Source: Planctomycetaceae bacterium (lineage in GTDB: Bacteria; Planctomycetota; Planctomycetia; Planctomycetales; Planctomycetaceae). Taken from it: DNA of 15,103 nt. The notes under the pieces were generated by a model. That model ran no database searches and was not told where the DNA came from. It saw only the letters and a program-made list of their open reading frames with translations. Every line of letters begins with the position of its first letter. Positions within the stretch are counted from its first letter, which is position 1. This document shows positions 8,501 through 15,045 of this stretch, one piece after another. Both the position numbers and the translations under genes were made by a program. The stretch is from NCBI GenBank assembly GCA_947463775.1, contig CANHVD010000067.1, positions 1-15,103 on the forward strand. Reading direction: 5' to 3'.

Positions 8501-8874
8501 CGTTGCACAAGGTCCGGCAACGTTGGCTGAGCGAGTGCGACTCGGTTCTGCACCAGCACCTGAGCGAGGTTTAGATCGGTTCCGGAGGCAAACGTGACCG
8601 TCAGTGTGTACGTGCCGTCGTTCGTGCATTGCGACGACATATACAACATATTTTCGACGCCATTCACCTGCTGCTCGATCGGTGCTGCGACAGTATCGGA
8701 AACAACTTTCGCGTTGGCACCGGGATACATGGTCGACACTTCGACAGTCGGTGGAGCGATCTCCGGATACTGCGTCACCGGCAAAGTGAAGACCGCGATA
8801 CCTCCGGCCAGCGTGATGACAACGGACATCACTGTGGCGAAGATAGGCCGATCAATAAAGAAACGAGAAAACAT
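5530..8874 (-). CDS. RND efflux permease, HAE1/AcrB-type, with extra hydrophobic central insert
   Basis: 1114 residues (AcrB has 1049). An inner-membrane trimeric H+/drug antiporter of the hydrophobe/amphiphile efflux family. The N-terminus MFSRFFIDRPIFA is the family hallmark. TM4 carries the proton-relay pair D409/D410 (GIVVDDAIVVVEA), TM10 has K1009 (LACKNAILIVE) and TM11 T1046 (RPIIMTS), matching AcrB D407/D408, K940 and T978, so it should be active. Two porter/docking blocks lie at about 30-335 and 630-930. Between TM6 (LLLRP, ending about 500) and the FRLFNRGF helix (about 581) there are roughly 60 residues beyond AcrB, with hydrophobic stretches at about 518-532 and 553-573. By-eye alignment puts Leu or polar residues at several AcrB pocket Phe positions (F178, F615, F617), suggesting a different substrate range. 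Its start lies 12 bp after the propeller stop, so the two are probably cotranscribed. No adaptor or outer-membrane factor gene is nearby. Confidence 0.93.
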   Translation of the reverse strand: MFSRFFIDRPIFATVMSVVITLAGGIAVFTLPVTQYPEIAPPTVEVSTMYPGANAKVVSDTVAAPIEQQVNGVENMLYMSSQCTNDGTYTLTVTFASGTDLNLAQVLVQNRVALAQPTLPDLVQRRGVTVKKKAPGVLMIVNLFSPDGSRDNLYLSNYATIQMRDELSRVEGVGDITFLGQRDYSMRIWLDPQQMAMRDISTQDILRTIEQQNTQVAAGQIGQQPTTEGLVFQYTMTTLGRLTSEEQFGDMVLRADAQGRMVRLKDVARIELGAMSYDQVCTLDTKPSIALSIYQLPGSNALETAAEVRARMEDLKLRFPEGVDYAIVYDTTPFIRESVKEVFISLRDAVILVAIVVLVFLQGWRPAIIPLVAVPVAIVGTFAAMLAFSFSLNALTLFGLVLAVGIVVDDAIVVVEAIEHNIEHGMTPRDAAIHAMEMVAGPVIAVGLVLSAVFIPCAFITGVVGQFFRQFAVTIAISTIISAFNSLTLSPALAVLLLRPGSGGTGTSSHRSEALPRPGLALLGAWLGYAFLSNPLANQLQRFDMAKNINPAFWPWIAAAVGFIAVLIISRLINSLLSIFFRLFNRGFNLATDAYVTVVGWSLRGSVLVLLIYGGMIYGTYYLFAITPTGFIPAQDKGYLILNVRLADSASLERTQQVMVKIETLAGRVSGVHHTVALAGQSLLLNANAPNFGSMYVMLDDFHDRIKTHRTADNVAEELRNLFLSEVENADVNILGAPPIEGLGTAGGFRIVVQDRGDNGLNMLESVSQSIISDGMQSPKLRDLFSGFRANTTWLELDIDREAAKKHGLSMADVFSALQVNFGSLYVNDFNRFGRTWQVNVQADAKYRMQTGDLQRMYVTSTTAGSIPLAAFIKVRTVTGPLMILRHNLYPASFVNADAAFGASSGEAIQALREVADKNLAPSMRVEYTELAFLQQLAGNTAMYAFLLAVVLVFLVLAAQYESWALPLAVILVVPMCLLCSIAGVIFAGMDINIFTQIGFVVLVGLACKNAILIVEYARARNQAGVSVFEATLDACRLRLRPIIMTSFAFIFGVIPLVLGEGAGAEMRRTLGTAVFSGMLGVTLFGILLTPVFFYVIQRIANWRRSQPEQPLES

Positions 8875-8886
8875 TCAGCAAAGACC

Positions 8887-9984
8887 TTAGCGAAACAGCA
8901 GGAACTCGCCGCTTGTTGTAACCACGCCGGCAACTCCTTTGCCACTGCTGGATTCAGAATGTGAAGACCCCAGAGCGACCCCGGACGAATCGTAAGCCTG
9001 CCATCCGATCTTCTCATCCTTCACCCACGCGACCAGTGTTGATTCATCCGCCGTTTGAAGTCCAATCATTCCGGTTCTCATGCCCGTTGTACCGGGCGTT
9101 TTGACTTCTCGAGGCATCATCAGCTTTCCATCTGCTGACAGTCGATTGAAATAGATCGGGCCTTTGGTTGGCCACACTGCCAGATACCCATTTCCGTCCG
9201 GAGTAATCGAATAATATGTCATCGGACAGGCGTCGATCGTCCATGATTCCTGACTGACCAGACTGCGAGTGACTGAGTGATCCTTTTGGTTCCATAACAC
9301 GAGATGCATGTCACGTTCGTTTCGAGTCTCCTCGCGGTAAAGAATTGCCAGTCTGCCGTCAGCACCGTACGTCGCGCTGGTTGTGCAGCAGTTACAGGGA
9401 TTGATCTCCGGATTAATCTCGATCGTTTTTCCAAACGTCAGGCCGTTATCGTGCGAAACATTGGCATACAACTTTTCCGCCAGCCAGCAGGCGGTGACAT
9501 CTCCGTTCTTGTTGGCTGCCAGAGAAAAACCTTCGCTGGGCTGATGATTGATGTTCTGTAGTTTTGAGAATGACGAATGACCTGGAGCCAGCCGAGCATA
9601 GAAAAATCCCCATTCGTCTTTGGGAAGTTTCAGTTTCCAGGCATTTGTCCCCATCGCCACATGGACGTGTCCATCAGGACTGACGGTCATATCCCACGCC
9701 AGATATTCCAGTCCGGGTTTCATAGGTGCATCGACAAGAACCGAAACGGGCGTGCTGAAACTCTGACCATTGTCGACTGACGAAGAGTACAGCGGTCCCT
9801 CCGGGGAGTTCATCACAAGGTGGATGACACCTTTCGCATCCGTCTTTGCAGCAAGTGGCTGTCCGGTTCCAGGAGCATCACACACTCGGACAAGGTCTTT
9901 AGCCATGCTTGAGTTTGTCAGCATGATGAGCATGCCGAGGACCATGCAGCTCAGGAATTTTCTAGAGATAGATTTTTGATTCAT
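8887..9984 (-). CDS. Secreted sialidase-like (BNR/Asp-box) beta-propeller with a CxCC cysteine motif
   Basis: 365 residues from an ATG preceded by a weak purine run (AAGAGA). Residues 1-28 form a signal peptide (hydrophobic FLSCMVLGMLIMLTNSS, cleavage probably after SMA). The body shows repeated propeller blades (AxxxDxxGxxHL/VxxSPDGHVHVA/ANKNGDVTACW/GADGRLAILYR/TPDGNGYLAV). Two Asp-boxes of the SxDxGxxF type lie at 69-76 (SVDNGQSF) and 177-184 (SHDNGLTF). A cysteine cluster CNCC at 197-200 is followed by YREETRNERDMHL at 216-228 and WTIDACPM at 248-255. I recall this CxCC...RD...ACP pattern from an uncharacterised sialidase-like family. The residues expected of a true sialidase (Arg triad, Tyr/Glu nucleophile pair) are not obvious, so enzymatic sialidase activity should not be assumed. 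A 146-bp gap separates it from the upstream RND gene and 12 bp from the downstream one. Confidence 0.8.
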   Translation of the reverse strand: MNQKSISRKFLSCMVLGMLIMLTNSSMAKDLVRVCDAPGTGQPLAAKTDAKGVIHLVMNSPEGPLYSSSVDNGQSFSTPVSVLVDAPMKPGLEYLAWDMTVSPDGHVHVAMGTNAWKLKLPKDEWGFFYARLAPGHSSFSKLQNINHQPSEGFSLAANKNGDVTACWLAEKLYANVSHDNGLTFGKTIEINPEINPCNCCTTSATYGADGRLAILYREETRNERDMHLVLWNQKDHSVTRSLVSQESWTIDACPMTYYSITPDGNGYLAVWPTKGPIYFNRLSADGKLMMPREVKTPGTTGMRTGMIGLQTADESTLVAWVKDEKIGWQAYDSSGVALGSSHSESSSGKGVAGVVTTSGEFLLFR

Positions 9985-10130
9985 GTTCTCTTAGTCCACT
10001 GCAAAGGTCATTGAAGGGACGGTATGGATCGGAGCAGGCGTTTGTTGATTTCAGTTCGATCATCAGATGTCACGGACACCTTGATCATCAAAGGCGAGTT
10101 TGGTCGTGGATGGATTTGATGGGGGAAGAG

Positions 10131-13100
10131 TTATTCCCGGGAGGAATTATGCACAGACGGCACTCCTTGTTGTTCCGGTGGCATGGCTGTTATAGCCGCG
10201 CGGATTGGTCGAGTTAAGAACCGGAGTCTCATCAAGTCCGTCAGAATCCGACCAATACGCGAAAGCGGGCTGTGCCCGGAGAATATTGACCAGTGAGAGA
10301 TACGATCAACGATCAGAAAAAAGACCGGTGTCAGGAAGATCCCGAAGATCGTCACTCCCAGCATCCCGCTGAAGACCGCCGTACCCAGTGCACGACGCAT
10401 CTCGAATCCGGCACCGGTGGCTACGACAAGCGGGACGACTCCAAGAATAAACGCAAACGAAGTCATCAGAATTGGTCGCAGTCGAAGTCGACAGGCCTGC
10501 AGGATTGATTCGTATACATCCAGGCCTTCGTCGCGACGCAGCTTGGCGAATTCCACGATCAGAATCGCGTTCTTGCAGGCCAGACCGATAAGGACCACGA
10601 AGCCGATCTGAGTGAAAATGTTGATGTCCAGTTTGGCAACGGCGACTCCGGCAATCGAACACAGCACACACATTGGCACCACCAGAATCACGGCCAGAGG
10701 CAGCGACCAACTTTCGTACAATGCGGCCAGTACGAGAAACACAAACGCCACGGAGAAACCAAACAGCAACATTCCTGTGCTGCCCGATGTCCGCTCCAGA
10801 AAGGAAAGCTCGGTCCACTCGAAAGCCATCGTGGACGGCAATTCGGACGTTGCCAGTTCCTCGAGAATTCGAATTCCTTCCCCGCTGCTGACTCCCGTTG
10901 TCACGTTGCCGATAATCGCTGCGGCAGGGTACATGTTGTAACGAGTCACCATCAGAGGCCCGCCGATTGTTCGCACTGTGGCCACAGATCCCAGCGGTAC
11001 CATGCGTCCGTTATCTGTTCGGACTCGCAGTTTGGCGACGTCGTCCACTTGATTTCGAAAGCCCTGATCGGCCTGAACCACAACTTGCCAGGTACGGCCG
11101 AACATATTGAAGTCATTCACATAACGAGAACCCAGATAGGCCTGCAGAGTTCCGAAGACTTCGCCCAGACTGATTCCCTGTGACAGGCAGGCATCACGAT
11201 CCACATCAAAATAGAGCTGTGGAGCATTCACGTTGAAGCCGGTGAAGAGTCCTTTCAGCTTCGGATTCTTGCTGGCTACCGTGATCAGATTGTCGGTTTG
11301 TTCCTGGAGCACTCGAAGCCCTGCGTCTCCGCGATCTTCGACCATCAGCTTCATGCCTCCAGCGCGGCCGACCCCGGATACGGCTGGCGGAGGTGCCAAT
11401 GTCACGGTCGCTTCAGGGATCTGTTTACCGAACTGTTTCAGCAATGATTCCTGGATGGCGTTGGCCGTTGTTTCCGGTGTTTTTCTCTTATCGAAGTCTT
11501 CGAGAATGATAAACATGGAACAGAAATGAGATGCTCGACCGCCCAGCGTAAACGAGTTCCCCGCGATGGAGTTGACGCTGCGAACGCCCGGTGTATCGAG
11601 AGCGATGCGTTCGATCTTCGTTAGTGTTTCCAGAGTTCGCTCGGCGGCCGTTGCATCGGGCAACTGCACGCTTCCGGTCAGATAACCTTTGTCCTGCGCC
11701 GGGATAAAGCCCGTTGGCAGAGAATGAAATCCTGTGTATGTCAGGCCGACAAGTCCGACGTAAACAATCAACACGAGTAATGGAACTCGCAGAAGTTTTG
11801 ATGTTGTCGCGACATAGCCGTTAACACTGGCCCCCATCAGGCGATTGAACAAACGGAACAGCCAACCCAGAAAGAAGTTCAGGATTCGTGTCAGCAAATC
11901 CTGTCGCCCATGTTTTGGCCGCAACAGTAACGCAGCAAGGGCCGGGCTGAGCGTCAATGAGTTGATCGTGGAGATGACGGTCGAGATCGCAATCGTCAAC
12001 GCAAACTGACGAAAGAACAGGCCCACGATTCCGGACACAAACGCGCAGGGGATAAAGACAGCAGAAAGCACAAGCCCCACGGCGATCACGGGGCCAGTCA
12101 CTTCATCCATCGCTCGAATCGCAGCTTCGCGAGGACTGAAGCCTCGTTCGATATATTGCTCCACAGCTTCGACAACGACGATGGCATCATCGACCACGAT
12201 ACCGATGGCAAGCACCAGACCAAACAGAGTCAAATTGTTCAGGCTAAAGCCAACGGCCAGCATCGCCGCAAAGGTTCCGACAATCGCTACGGGCACAGCA
12301 ATTAAAGGGATGATGGCCGGACGCCAACCCTGAAGAAATAGAAGTACTACCAGTGAAACAAGAATCACGGCATCTCGCAGTGATTTGAACACTTCGCCGA
12401 TGGATTCACGAATAAACGGAGTTGTGTCGTAGCCAGCTTCCCAGATAACTCCTTCGGGAAAATCGACGGCCAGTTCGTCCATCTTGGATTTGATCAGGTC
12501 GGCGGTTTCCAAAGCGTTTGCGTCAGGCAACTGAAAGATCGCGAGGCCGACTGTGGGTTTCTGATTGAACCTGTTGTTGGTTTCGATAGTTCTGGCCGCC
12601 ACTTCGACTCGACCAAGATCCCGAATCCGCAGCGTACGACCGTCGGGAGTTGTCCGCACGATGATGTCGCCAAATTCGTCCGGAGTCTGCAATCGTCCCT
12701 GGACATGCAGAGGAAGCTGCCAAGCATGTTGAGCAGGCGGCTGGCTGTTGATCGTTTCATTGGTGCGAGTGAAGGCGTCGGCCGATTTCGCTTCAGAACC
12801 GCCAGTCGTGAGAATATTGACGGAGTTGATATTCGGGCTGACGACGGAATTCTCTGCTGTTGGTTGTTGCCCGAGTTGCCCCAGACCGACCTCGGCATTT
12901 TGTTCGCGTACGGCCGACACAACATCCGACACAGCGACATTCCGCGCGGCCAGCTTGTCCGGGTCGAGCCAGATTCGCATGCTGTAGTCACGCTGCCCGA
13001 AGACTCGAACTTCACTGACGCCTCGCAGCCGGCTGATTTCATCAAGCAGCCTCAGGCGAGCATAATTGCTCAGATACAACTGGTCGTATCGTCCGTCCGG

Positions 13101-13535
13101 GGAGTTCACACTGATCGTCAGCAGAATATCGGGCGATCTCTTGCGAGTCGTCACTCCCGTTCGGCGTACCAGTTCCGGCAACAGCGGTAATGCCAGACTG
13201 ACTCGATTCTGCACCAGCACCTGAGCCAGATTCAGATCGACACCTGGTTTGAAGGAAACGGTCAGAGCATAGGAACCGTCGTTTGTGCTGGACGAGTTCA
13301 TATACAGCATGTCTTCGACGCCATTGACCTGCTGCTCAATCGGCGCCGCAATCGTTTCCGCCACCGTCTGAGCGCTGGCTCCGGGATAATTGCAGGCGAC
13401 TTCAACCGTCGGAGGAGCAATCAGCGGATACGGAGCAAGAGGCAATTGATACAGCGCGATGCCGCCGACCATTGTGATCACGATGGAGATCACAGAGGCA
13501 AAAATCGGGCGATCAATAAAGAAGCGAGAGAACAC
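10131..13535 (-). CDS. RND efflux permease, HAE1/AcrB-type, with docking-hairpin insertion
   Basis: 1134 residues from the GTG at 13535. That start gives VFSRFFIDRPIFA (initiator Met), which matches the neighbouring permease exactly at its N-terminus; a TTG at 13553 would add six residues, and there is no ATG before the upstream in-frame stop. Proton-relay residues are D449/D450 (GIVVDDAIVVVEA), K988 (LACKNAILIVE) and T1025 (RPILMTS). Compared with the other permease in this window, about 40 residues are inserted at about 228-275, after GQLGQQPT, rich in Ser/Asn/Thr. This corresponds to the AcrB docking-domain hairpin that reaches into the neighbouring protomer. The TM6-TM7 linker has the usual short form. 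The C-terminal tail is about 35 residues longer than its neighbour's and basic. F179 aligns with AcrB F178, and F662 with F617. The gene could pump alone or form a heterotrimer with the other permease, as MdtB/MdtC do, but this is inference. Confidence 0.92.
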   Translation of the reverse strand: MFSRFFIDRPIFASVISIVITMVGGIALYQLPLAPYPLIAPPTVEVACNYPGASAQTVAETIAAPIEQQVNGVEDMLYMNSSSTNDGSYALTVSFKPGVDLNLAQVLVQNRVSLALPLLPELVRRTGVTTRKRSPDILLTISVNSPDGRYDQLYLSNYARLRLLDEISRLRGVSEVRVFGQRDYSMRIWLDPDKLAARNVAVSDVVSAVREQNAEVGLGQLGQQPTAENSVVSPNINSVNILTTGGSEAKSADAFTRTNETINSQPPAQHAWQLPLHVQGRLQTPDEFGDIIVRTTPDGRTLRIRDLGRVEVAARTIETNNRFNQKPTVGLAIFQLPDANALETADLIKSKMDELAVDFPEGVIWEAGYDTTPFIRESIGEVFKSLRDAVILVSLVVLLFLQGWRPAIIPLIAVPVAIVGTFAAMLAVGFSLNNLTLFGLVLAIGIVVDDAIVVVEAVEQYIERGFSPREAAIRAMDEVTGPVIAVGLVLSAVFIPCAFVSGIVGLFFRQFALTIAISTVISTINSLTLSPALAALLLRPKHGRQDLLTRILNFFLGWLFRLFNRLMGASVNGYVATTSKLLRVPLLVLIVYVGLVGLTYTGFHSLPTGFIPAQDKGYLTGSVQLPDATAAERTLETLTKIERIALDTPGVRSVNSIAGNSFTLGGRASHFCSMFIILEDFDKRKTPETTANAIQESLLKQFGKQIPEATVTLAPPPAVSGVGRAGGMKLMVEDRGDAGLRVLQEQTDNLITVASKNPKLKGLFTGFNVNAPQLYFDVDRDACLSQGISLGEVFGTLQAYLGSRYVNDFNMFGRTWQVVVQADQGFRNQVDDVAKLRVRTDNGRMVPLGSVATVRTIGGPLMVTRYNMYPAAAIIGNVTTGVSSGEGIRILEELATSELPSTMAFEWTELSFLERTSGSTGMLLFGFSVAFVFLVLAALYESWSLPLAVILVVPMCVLCSIAGVAVAKLDINIFTQIGFVVLIGLACKNAILIVEFAKLRRDEGLDVYESILQACRLRLRPILMTSFAFILGVVPLVVATGAGFEMRRALGTAVFSGMLGVTIFGIFLTPVFFLIVDRISHWSIFSGHSPLSRIGRILTDLMRLRFLTRPIRAAITAMPPEQQGVPSVHNSSRE

Positions 13536-13615
13536 AGGAAAGGCTCGCAGCAACGGCGGGATGTCTCAGCAGGCGAGGCATCGTACCCTTTCAGGAACCT
13601 CGCGGGAATTGACCG

Positions 13616-13774
13616 GCCTTTTGGACTGAAGCCTTTTGGACTGCGGCAGCCTGCTGCCGCTTTTGCGCAGGCAGCCTTGCTGCCAAGCCACCGAGGACAG
13701 CCGCACAGAGTTCAGAATGGTGATCCACAGCAGGCTGTGGATCGGAAAGCTGCAGCAGGCTGCAGCAGTCCAAA
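13616..13774. repeat. Palindromic REP/MITE-like repeat element
   Basis: A 23-bp arm at 13635-13657 (starting TTTGGACTGC) is complementary to 13752-13774 (ending GCAGTCCAAA) at 22 of 23 positions, enclosing 94 bp. Inside or overlapping the arms are four small palindromes: GCGGCAGC/GCTGCCGC at 13643-13660, GGCAGC/GCTGCC at 13670-13684, GATCCACAG/CTGTGGATC at 13722-13743, and GCTGCAGC/GCTGCAGC at 13749-13766. Three are centred on AGCCTGCT or its complement and the fourth on a close variant. The outer 13 bases of the left end (GCCTTTTGGACTG) are duplicated directly at 13616-13628. There is no transposase frame, so if mobile it would be non-autonomous. Confidence 0.6.
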
Positions 13775-13803
13775 GAACAAGCAGCGGTCTCCCTAAATGC
13801 GAA

Positions 13804-13837
13804 CCGGGGTTGGCATGTCGAAACATACCAACCCCGG
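13804..13837 (-). terminator. Strong 15-bp hairpin with UUCG loop, candidate transcription terminator
   Basis: Arms at 13804-13818 and 13823-13837 surround a 4-nt loop. Read as minus-strand RNA, all 15 positions pair (one G-U) and the loop is UUCG; read as plus-strand RNA, that position is a C-A mismatch. The structure therefore favours minus-strand transcription and sits about 170 bp beyond the stop of the secreted protein gene. The sequence after it on the minus strand (TTCGCATTT) is only moderately T-rich, so rho-independent termination is plausible but not certain. Confidence 0.5.
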
Positions 13838-13913
13838 AACATCGGGTCGTCCGAAGGTGAGGAGTAACTTCGGAACGAACTTCTCGTTGTACTGTGCGGA
13901 CTCCTCGTGTTTC

Positions 13914-13944
13914 CGTCAGCTCGCAGCGTGTTTACGAGCTGACG
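13914..13944 (-). terminator. Perfect 10-bp hairpin downstream of the secreted protein gene
   Basis: CGTCAGCTCG at 13914-13923 and its exact complement CGAGCTGACG at 13935-13944 flank an 11-nt loop, 65 bp after the TAA at 14010-14012 on the minus strand. There is no U-run after the stem, so it may be an RNA-stabilising 3' hairpin or a protein-binding site rather than a classical terminator. CGTGTTT occurs both next to the stem (13906-13912) and in the loop (13927-13933). Confidence 0.4.
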
Positions 13945-14009
13945 TGAATGGCCGGATTGGCCAGTAATGATTCCCTGTCAGGAAACTAGTGTTTGAGAAT
14001 CCGAGTTGC

Positions 14010-14954
14010 TTAGCGTGTTGTATAAATCGCCGGATCATCAATGATGATCGGAGTTGACCACGTCTTGCCGTCGTTCTGGTTGCACGAGTTAAAGAAGTGA
14101 GTCGCGAAGTACTCAGCTTGATAACCGTACGGGAAGCTGGAGTAAAGATGGTCTGCGGCGGTCAGGTTGTCAGTGCCCTGTTTTCCGTAGTAGTGAACTC
14201 GGCCGTCGCCAGTCACTGACATGCCCAGCGTCCACCAGCCTGGAGTCATCTTCAGGCTTTTGACTTCATGACCGAGGTTGTTGCCACGGATCAGAAGAAT
14301 GGCTTCATCTTCCTTGAACTTGCCATCGTGGCTGCTGTGGAACTCGATGAAGTAGCCCGGCCAGTAATCTTCCTGTTTACGCTTCGTTGATGTGAACAGA
14401 AACTTCTTTTCGGTCTCTGTGATCGTTGTCTTCAGGTCGATGCGATAGCCGAAGTGTGAACCGGAGCGATTCTCCCACTGTTCGAAAGGTGGAAGATAAA
14501 TTCGAGTCACGCAGCTTGGATTTCGGCCCGTCGCGATTGCTCCCACTTTGGAAGAGCAGGCCATGATCAGGTCGTCCTGCTCCATTTTATAGGAGTTGTT
14601 GCCCGGGACGCCTGAGTTCAGGGTCTGGACCTTCAACGCGCCTTTGCTGCCGGGAAGTCCACCTTCCGGCGTGGGAACTCGAACGATATGGTCGGGCATG
14701 CCGCGTTTAGGGCTTTCGAACCAGCGCTTGTTGTTCGAAAAGCCGGTGGGGGAACGAACCTGTTCGTCCTGTTCCCGACTGGCTTTCGCGCCGTTCGGAA
14801 CCCATTTCCAATTCTCGTCTTCGAAGTCATCTCCCACCTGGTTCAGCTTCATCCCGGTTCCGGGAACAAGCTGGGCGTGGGCGTCCACGAAGAAGACAGG
14901 AATTGCAATTACAAAACATGCGGCTTGAACAAGCCTCAGGATTGGCGACTTCAT
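14010..14954 (-). CDS. Secreted protein of unknown function, probable concanavalin/LamG-like fold
   Basis: 314 residues from an ATG; a GGGGG run lies about 10-14 bases upstream, a weak ribosome-binding signal at most. Residues 1-28 are a clear signal peptide (hydrophobic AACFVIAIPVFFV, cleavage after AHA). After a charged linker (GDDFEDENWKW, about 41-51) the mature protein is rich in beta strands: RVPTPEG, ALKVQTLN, HFGYRIDLKTTI, GYFIEFHS, AILLIRGNN, GWWTLGMSVTGDGRVHYYGK (about 239-258) and a conserved-looking C-terminal block DGKTWSTPIIIDDP (295-308). The GWW...DGRVHYY pattern resembles LamG/concanavalin-like sandwiches. C133, C148 and C291 could form a disulphide after export. I recognise a planctomycete-type family from memory but no function. 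It is transcribed alone, with hairpins behind it. Confidence 0.75.
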   Translation of the reverse strand: MKSPILRLVQAACFVIAIPVFFVDAHAQLVPGTGMKLNQVGDDFEDENWKWVPNGAKASREQDEQVRSPTGFSNNKRWFESPKRGMPDHIVRVPTPEGGLPGSKGALKVQTLNSGVPGNNSYKMEQDDLIMACSSKVGAIATGRNPSCVTRIYLPPFEQWENRSGSHFGYRIDLKTTITETEKKFLFTSTKRKQEDYWPGYFIEFHSSHDGKFKEDEAILLIRGNNLGHEVKSLKMTPGWWTLGMSVTGDGRVHYYGKQGTDNLTAADHLYSSFPYGYQAEYFATHFFNSCNQNDGKTWSTPIIIDDPAIYTTR

Positions 14955-15005
14955 GTCGACCGTGCCCCCAAAGAGTGAATCCGTTCTGGCAGGGCAGGAT
15001 TTTCA

Positions 15006-15045
15006 CAGACCGCTCATGCAGACCGACCGGCATCCTTGCAGACCG
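15006..15045. promoter_or_regulatory. Three CAGACCG direct repeats upstream of the secreted protein gene
   Basis: CAGACCG occurs at 15006-15012, 15019-15025 and 15039-15045, at steps of 13 and 20 bp; two copies share the longer TGCAGACCG. They lie 52-91 bp upstream of the ATG at 14954, where regulator sites would be expected. No clear -35/-10 pair was found. Chance is possible for a 7-mer. Confidence 0.3.

Larger units (their letters stand above)
13536..14009. other. Repeat- and hairpin-rich intergenic region
   Basis: 474 bp without a credible gene; the short frames across it follow the palindromes and have no family features. From low to high coordinates it holds the RND leader (with a GCGAGG/CCTCGC inverted pair at 13573-13603), a palindrome-rich element, and two hairpins downstream of the secreted protein gene, which are listed separately. 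Two weaker stems, TGGCC/GGCCA at 13949-13963 and TTCC/GGAA at 13971-13984, lie closest to the upstream gene's stop. Confidence 0.6.

Noticed and set aside
7477..8574. A 365-codon plus-strand open frame
   Set aside because: It lies wholly antisense to the strongly conserved RND permease, is rich in His/Arg/Gln/Ser as expected of a shadow frame, and has no domain or signal features.
8887..9984. Calling the propeller an active exo-sialidase
   Set aside because: Asp-boxes only show the propeller superfamily; the catalytic Arg triad and Tyr/Glu pair could not be identified.
10011..10217. Small plus-strand frame between the propeller and the second RND gene
   Set aside because: It runs into the permease 3' end antisense, and shows no ribosome-binding site or recognisable motif.
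12494..13045. A 183-codon minus-strand open frame
   Set aside because: It is an out-of-frame shadow inside the second RND permease, whose own frame carries the family motifs.
13616..13774. Possible CRISPR array
   Set aside because: The repeats are palindromes of differing sequence with irregular spacing and no uniform spacers; no cas gene is nearby.
13566..13842. Short minus-strand frames across the palindromic repeat
   Set aside because: Their Cys/Ser/Leu-rich peptides derive from the repeat itself and resemble no protein; there is no start signal.
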